NCBI GenBank assembly: GCA_946902875.1
Contig: OX336351.1
Span: 3,221,761-3,285,760 of the forward strand
Reading direction: 5' to 3'
Source of the DNA: Nematopogon swammerdamellus
Lineage: Eukaryota; Arthropoda; Insecta; Lepidoptera; Adelidae
DNA length: 64,000 nt
Shown here: positions 61,773 to 64,000 of the stretch, piece by piece
Layout of the letters: every line of letters starts with the position of its first letter
Numbering within the stretch: the first letter of the stretch is position 1
Program-made: the position numbers and the translations under genes
The notes under the pieces: model-generated
Seen by the model: only the letters and a program-made list of their open reading frames with translations
Databases searched by the model: none
Told to the model about the DNA's origin: nothing

Positions 61773-61954
61773 AGGTCCCGACAAGATGTCGTTTTATTAG
61801 GTCCCGACAAGATGTCGTTTTACTAGGTCCCGACAAGATGTCGTTTTATTAGGTCCCGACAGGATGTCGTTTTATTAGGTCCCGACAAGATGTCGTCTTA
61901 TTAGGTCCCGACAAGATGTCGTTTTATTAGGTCCCGACAAGATGTCGTTTTATA
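61773..61954 (+). repeat. 26-bp minisatellite, exactly 7 units
   Basis: AGGTCCCGACAAGATGTCGT plus TTTATT repeats every 26 bp with three single-base differences. Each unit contains the dyad CGACA-AGA-TGTCG. It ends about 100 bp from the stop codon of the receptor gene. Confidence 0.97.
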
Positions 61955-62051
61955 ATTGCAATACACTCCAATAACACACAAGTCATATCTACATTATAGC
62001 AATGATACCATAAAATATCGCTTATAGTTTGCATCAAATTATCGATAGCAC

Positions 62052-62209
62052 CTACAAGAAGAACTGCAACGCGACTACCAAATATGTGGTGATTAAGCCA
62101 GCGTACGTCACCAAGAAGCCGAGGTCAACTCGGAACACGCCGTACACGGTGATGTCTGTACTCTGCAGAGTGATCGCGCGGATCACCGCGCGCACGCGGC
62201 GTCGAGTTT
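62052..62209 (-). CDS. Gustatory receptor, terminal exon
   Basis: After an acceptor TTGCAG (62210-62215) the exon encodes ETRRRVRAVIRAITLQSTDI, TVYGVFRVDLGFLVTYAGLI and TTYLVVALQFFL, then TAG at 62052-62054. The end contains TYLVVALQF, the TY-x5-QF signature of the seventh membrane segment of insect gustatory receptors, which act in taste-neuron membranes as ligand-gated channels. High GC at third codon positions contrasts with the AT-rich surroundings. The first two bases complete a codon with the last base of exon 63787-63952 (G + AA). A start codon inside this exon, as a simple ORF reading would give, is not needed. Confidence 0.85.
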
Positions 62210-62289
62210 CTGCAATCATAATTCGAGCAATCATTATAGTGATTTTGTATTGTAATGTAAATAAATAAATATCAATAATAATTAATAAG

Positions 62290-62489
62290 TAATGTGGCCC
62301 GTCGACTCGACGATCGTTGTGGCCATAGTCGTATCAGCGCATGGGCTGATGGCTAAGAGCCTCGACGACCACCTTAAGAGTCTCTCGCTGAGTGGTTGGG
62401 TCAAGGGCCAGATCCAGAAGGCAGCCCTGCTCGACACTGCACGCATCGTCCGGAGGTTTCTCTCCCTAGGGCCCGACCATCGGTAGGTT
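62290..62489 (+). pseudogene. LINE ORF2 C-terminus in the receptor intron, antisense
   Basis: The plus strand reads VSAHGLMAKSLDDHLKSLSL, SGWVKGQIQKAALLDTARIV and RRFLSLGPDHR, then a stop. The order of GL(M/I)AKS, a W-containing helix and QKA-LL-TARIVRRFL is typical of the last residues of some LINE ORF2 proteins. It is a short truncated insertion lying opposite to the receptor gene. Confidence 0.65.
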
Positions 62490-63341
62490 GGGTTCGCCTC
62501 GCCGCCGTTGGTGGAAAATCTATTTAGTTTTATATTTTATTTTTATATGTTTTTATATTCTACAAGCTGTGCCCGCGGCTCCGCCCGCTCTCATATTTCA
62601 CTTCACTGCTAACCTCATAAGCCATTTAGCGTGATAGTAAGTAGCCTATAGTTGATGGGGAGAATCAAGCTATGCGTAGAATTTTGTTTTATTAAAATCG
62701 GTTCAGTGTTTCTCGAGTTATAAGCGGACAGACAGACACTCAGACAGACAGAAAGCAGACGTTGGATTTTATTATAGGTAAGGATAAGGATTGTATACAA
62801 AATAAGTTTTAAAAAAATGTGTAAATAAATCTGAATAATAATTAACAAAATAAGGAATTTTGTAATGTGTATATACCTGTGGTATATACTTAATTGCACC
62901 CAAATAAAATATGGGCAAAAGGTAAAACTCAAGGCCTCCAGTAATATACCTTTGGGGTATGATAACTGCTAGGTAAAGTAGCGGAAAGATATATACATAT
63001 CATGGCAGAGGTACAGAAATACAAAATATACGATAAACTTAAGTATTAATAGTTACACATTATGAAAATATATAACTATATATACCAGATATAAATAAAG
63101 ATAGACTTAATTTACGTAATATTTTCAAATATATATTTATTAACTCTGAACATGGGAGATATCGTTTTGAAACAGAAAAGGTACTAGGACAGGAAGTGCT
63201 TCTTCAAAGTTCTTAATGGGTGATGGAAAGGTGTCTCTAATACAATGACTTAACATACTAAAATACTTAATTTACATAAAATTTATCTATGACTCTATAT
63301 AGCTTAATCCAACGTTGAAATAGGTAGATAATTAATATAAA

Positions 63342-63500
63342 AACCAGTCAAGTGCGAGTCGGGCGCGTGCACCGAAGGGTATGTACCACCACACAAATAT
63401 TGTTGTGTTACACAAATATTTACTAAAAACACTTTGTTTTGTTTCTTACGGTCCGGATCCTTAGCGCGAGCCGGACTCACTTTTGGCCGGTTTATATTAT
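63342..63500. mobile_element. Short inverted-repeat element in the receptor intron
   Basis: AAAACCAGTCAAGTGCGAGT at the left and CCGGACTCACTTTTGGCCGG at the right are diverged inverses. The ends resemble the CGAGTCCGACTCACACTTGG end of the GTCCGTCTGT family, so it may be that family's end duplicated head to head. Confidence 0.55.
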
Positions 63501-63786
63501 TTCAGGCTTTACTTTAGAGTTTGCACTAAAATATCACTAAGCTTGATCCTTCTATGTGTTACCTTTGACAATAGAGAAAAAGAAATGAAATTTTGAAAAT
63601 AAAAACATGTTTCTTGTATGGAACCGATCTCAGTGTTTTTTTCATTATATGTTAGTATTACCGTTATATTAATACATAGTCTGTGAACATTTGAAAAATC
63701 TGAATTAATTGTGAAGACATTTGAAGTTCATTATTTATTTATTTAATTGTATTTTTGAATAAGTAAATAGATGAATTATCAATTAC

Positions 63787-63952
63787 CTTTATCCTTAGTC
63801 CTCACAGCAACGCTGATCAAGGCTACCTTCAAATTATGCACCTTGCACTTGAGACGCTGGCACGACACGCAGAGCAGAATCAGTATTACGAACATTCTGC
63901 CGAAGTACATCAAAACCTGCGCATTGTGGCTGACGCCGAAGTCGAAGGGGAT
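63787..63952 (-). CDS. Gustatory receptor, penultimate exon
   Basis: The exon lies between TTTTCTCCTACAG and a GTAATT donor. It reads IPFDFGVSHNAQVLMYFGRM, FVILILLCVSCQRLKCKVHN and LKVALISVAVRTKDK for 55 full codons plus one base. A membrane segment (MFVILILLCVSC) followed by a basic cytoplasmic stretch fits the region before the last helix of gustatory receptors. Phase 1 here matches the terminal exon exactly. Upstream exons lie beyond the window, and the bases 63953-64000 are intron. Which receptor subfamily (bitter, sugar or CO2) cannot be told; bitter-type is my guess. Confidence 0.8.
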
Positions 63953-64000
63953 CTGTAGGAGAAAATGATAAAGATTGTTTAATAATTGTAATATTTGAAG

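Larger units (their letters stand above)
62210..63786 (-). other. Receptor gene intron, filled with repeats
   Basis: The intron is 1577 bp with GT-AG ends. It holds a LINE ORF2 fragment (62290-62486, plus), a reverse copy of the 22130-type repeat (62562-62790), a LINE 3' UTR fragment (62880-63110, minus) and a small inverted-repeat element (63342-63500). The rest is AT-rich. Confidence 0.75.

Noticed and set aside
61773..61954. Regular repeats that might suggest a CRISPR array
   Set aside because: Units are contiguous with no spacers, and the DNA is eukaryotic; it is a minisatellite.

Overview
The window looks like transposon-rich nuclear DNA of an insect, most probably a moth or butterfly (inference). 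Base composition is AT-rich. There are no operons or bacterial signals. Nearly everything recognisable is retroelement, DNA transposon, MITE or minisatellite. The only convincing host gene is at the far right, where two spliced minus-strand exons encode the C-terminus of an insect gustatory receptor (exons 63787-63952 and 62052-62209).

Layout. 1-10.05 kb: a unit bounded by long inverted repeats (3-665 and 9477-10051). It is filled with nested elements, including a full-length APE-type LINE (here LINE-A, minus strand, 4507-8556) that itself carries a SINE and a second LINE-A copy. 10-12.2 kb: SINE and LINE tails. 12.2-15.0 kb: one 2.8-kb insertion with a 14-bp target duplication, made of 68-bp repeats in head-to-head arrays plus a 559-bp pure C/T tract. 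15-18.5 kb: LINE fragments with clear target duplications, including an open RTE-type reverse transcriptase (16711-17781). 18.5-30 kb: AT-rich DNA with scattered SINEs and MITEs. 30.4-31.05 kb: 61-bp array. 32-39 kb: LINE tails, Tc1/mariner-like and other MITEs, and a 39-bp array. 39.8-42.1 kb: second 68-bp array element, with a 540-bp higher-order repeat. 42.8-43.4 kb: 130-bp array. 44.6-46.0 kb: hAT element with 8-bp target duplication. 47.6-48.8 kb: 86-bp array. 49-55 kb: SINEs and MITEs. 55.5-57.7 kb: third 68-bp array element, with a LINE pol fragment in its loop. 58-62 kb: MITEs, a 56-bp near-perfect palindrome and a 26-bp array. 62-64 kb: the receptor gene with a transposon-filled intron.

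How the parts relate. The window is best read as an insertion history. LINE-A, RTE and related LINEs supply retrotransposition machinery. Several SINE types share one central body but carry different 5' heads, one of which joins a tRNA-like promoter to the 3' half of 5S rRNA. The 68-bp array elements, MITEs and minisatellites fill the rest. Family names such as LINE-A are local labels, because no database search was possible. Clade assignments rest on recognised protein motifs.
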